Assembly: GCF_029504695.1 (NCBI RefSeq) | Contig: NZ_JAQFIN010000009.1 | Span: 1-64,000 of the forward strand | Length of the DNA stretch: 64,000 nt | Origin: Parabacteroides sp. PF5-6 | Lineage (GTDB): Bacteria; Bacteroidota; Bacteroidia; Bacteroidales; Tannerellaceae | Direction of reading: 5' to 3' | Shown: positions 62,835-64,000 of the stretch, in pieces | Layout of the letters: each line of letters starts with the position of its first letter | Numbering within the stretch: position 1 is the stretch's first letter | Notes under the pieces: model-generated | Database searches by the model: none | What the model was told of the DNA's origin: nothing | Seen by the model: the letters and a program-made list of their open reading frames with translations, nothing else | Program-made: the position numbers and the translations under genes

Positions 62835-62843
62835 TACTCGTTT

Positions 62844-64000
62844 TTAAATTATTTCTTTCAACATTGTTTTCATACTTACCTTTTCGGTAATAATAGCCTC
62901 CAATTGATCGATCGCTACGCGTTCCTGTTCCATCGTGTCGCGGAAACGGATCGTGACGCAGTTGTCTTCCAACGTCTGGTGGTCTACCGTGATACAATAA
63001 GGCGTACCGATCGCATCCTGGCGGCGGTAGCGTTTACCGATCGAATCCTTTTCATCATACTGGCAACGGAAGTCGAAGCGCAACATATTGATAATCTCTT
63101 CTGCTTTTTCAGGCAGTCCGTCTTTCTTGACCAGCGGCATCACCGCCAGTTTAACAGGTGCCAACGCAGGAGGTAATTTCAATACGACACGTGATTCTCC
63201 GTTTTCCAATGTCTCTTCGCAATAAGCGCCGGCCAACACACTCAGGAAGCAGCGGTCGACCCCGATAGAAGTCTCCACCACATAGGGTGTATAGCTCTTA
63301 TTCAATTCCGGATCGAAGTATTGCAGTTTCTTACCCGAGAACTTCTCATGCTGGCTCAGGTCGAAGTCGGTCCGGCTATGGATACCTTCCACTTCTTTGA
63401 ATCCGAAAGGCATTTCGAATTCGATATCGGTCGCCGCGTTCGCATAATGCGCCAGTTTTTCATGATCATGGTAGCGGTATTTTTTATCGCCCAAGCCCAT
63501 GGCTTTGTGCCATTTCAGGCGGAATTCGCGCCAGCGGTTGAACCATTCCATCTCTTCTCCCGGACGAACGAAGAACTGCATCTCCATCTGTTCGAATTCG
63601 CGCATGCGGAAAATGAACTGACGGGCAACGATCTCATTGCGGAACGCCTTACCGATCTGCGCGATACCGAAAGGTATTTTCATGCGGCCGGTCTTCTGTA
63701 CGTTCAGGAAGTTCACAAATATACCCTGTGCTGTTTCCGGACGGAGATAGATCTTGGTCGCCCCATCGGCAGTCGAGCCCATATCGGTCGAGAACATGAG
63801 ATTGAACTGACGCACTTCGGTCCAGTTGCGCGAGCCGGATATCGGGCAAACGATTTCACAATCCAGAATGATCTGACGAAGGTCTTCCAGGTTCGAATCG
63901 TTCAACGCCGTGGCAAAACGATTGTGGATCTCATCCCATTTTGCCTGGTATTCCAATACGCGTGCATTCGTAGCGCGGAACTGGGCTTCGTCGAAGGCTT
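62844..64000 (-). CDS. glyS: Glycyl-tRNA synthetase, 3' part (window edge)
   Basis: The C-terminal ~385 residues of a dimeric class II glycine-tRNA ligase; the reading frame runs open to the window end, so the start lies beyond 64000. Class II motif 2 is FRNEIVARQFIFRMREFEQM, followed by MQFFVRPGEEMEWFNRWREF. Substrate-site segments (GVDRCFLSVLAGAYCEE) and the anticodon-binding domain (PPALAPVKLAVMPLVKKDGL) are intact. The residues before the visible part (FDEAQFRATNARVLEYQAKW) confirm continuity. Confidence 0.95.
   Translation of the reverse strand, partial: AFDEAQFRATNARVLEYQAKWDEIHNRFATALNDSNLEDLRQIILDCEIVCPISGSRNWTEVRQFNLMFSTDMGSTADGATKIYLRPETAQGIFVNFLNVQKTGRMKIPFGIAQIGKAFRNEIVARQFIFRMREFEQMEMQFFVRPGEEMEWFNRWREFRLKWHKAMGLGDKKYRYHDHEKLAHYANAATDIEFEMPFGFKEVEGIHSRTDFDLSQHEKFSGKKLQYFDPELNKSYTPYVVETSIGVDRCFLSVLAGAYCEETLENGESRVVLKLPPALAPVKLAVMPLVKKDGLPEKAEEIINMLRFDFRCQYDEKDSIGKRYRRQDAIGTPYCITVDHQTLEDNCVTIRFRDTMEQERVAIDQLEAIITEKVSMKTMLKEII

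Noticed and set aside
1-64000. tRNA, rRNA, phage, IS transposase, or restriction/defence genes
   Set aside because: None recognised on reading both strands; mobile-element evidence is limited to non-coding repeats and the toxin-antitoxin pair.

Overview
The window is chromosomal DNA of a Bacteroidales bacterium, most likely a gut Parabacteroides or a close relative (inference). The support is a SusC/SusD pair, lipoproteins with acidic residues after the lipid cysteine, T9SS-like C-terminal sorting tails, membrane-bound AraC regulators, a five-helix cytochrome b fumarate reductase, Na+-pumping decarboxylase genes, and promoters of the Bacteroides type (TTG, about 20 bp, TAnnTTTG). No rRNA, tRNA, transposase, phage gene or CRISPR array was recognised.

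Layout. 0.1-2.5 kb (-): serine acetyltransferase cysE and a THUMP rRNA methyltransferase. 3.0-6.5 kb (+): fumarate reductase frdCAB, closed by a clear terminator. 6.6-7.5 kb: a gene-free block of nested palindromes and repeats. 7.6-26.4 kb: a surface-protein island with three membrane-tethered AraC-type regulators (7587, 9382, 14071), a Phd/RelE-type toxin-antitoxin pair, and four large exported proteins (11458, 15367, 18872, 24291) carrying repeat modules and C-terminal sorting tails. 26.6-29.6 kb: a DUF1080 protein, a CapA-like protein and a Tat-exported aldo/keto reductase. 29.6-35.1 kb: a complete glucuronate route (uxaC; then mannonate oxidoreductase, uxuA, kdgK, kdgA), divergently transcribed around a palindromic operator candidate. 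35.2-39.2 kb (-): a fifth surface protein, a triple beta-helix. 39.2-40.4 kb: a second gene-free repeat block holding an inverted copy of part of the 7 kb block. 40.4-43.7 kb (-): an ATP-grasp-like protein of unknown role and a DUF349 protein. 43.8-47.3 kb (-): sodium-pumping decarboxylase subunits gamma, alpha and beta. 47.7-51.6 kb: a sulfatase, a TPR protein and an Fe-type alcohol dehydrogenase. 51.7-62.2 kb: a ribonucleoside/ribose utilisation locus (506-aa helical protein, ribokinase, two nucleoside hydrolases, a sugar permease, SusC and SusD), similar in content to the rus locus of B. thetaiotaomicron. 62.3-64 kb (-): an FKBP lipoprotein and glycyl-tRNA synthetase, cut by the window edge.

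How they work together. Glucuronate is taken to pyruvate and glyceraldehyde-3-phosphate; Na+-coupled decarboxylation and fumarate reduction serve the succinate/propionate fermentation typical of the group. The nucleoside locus would import nucleosides through SusCD, split them, and phosphorylate the ribose.

The least explained content is the DNA around the surface proteins: arrays of four palindromes repeating every 22 bp at several loci (one pair differing by an exact inversion), 7-bp tandem repeats inside reading frames just before the sorting tails, a ~400-bp inverted repeat pair framing about 32 kb, and regulator promoters whose TAnnTTTG box lies 4-8 nt from the ATG.
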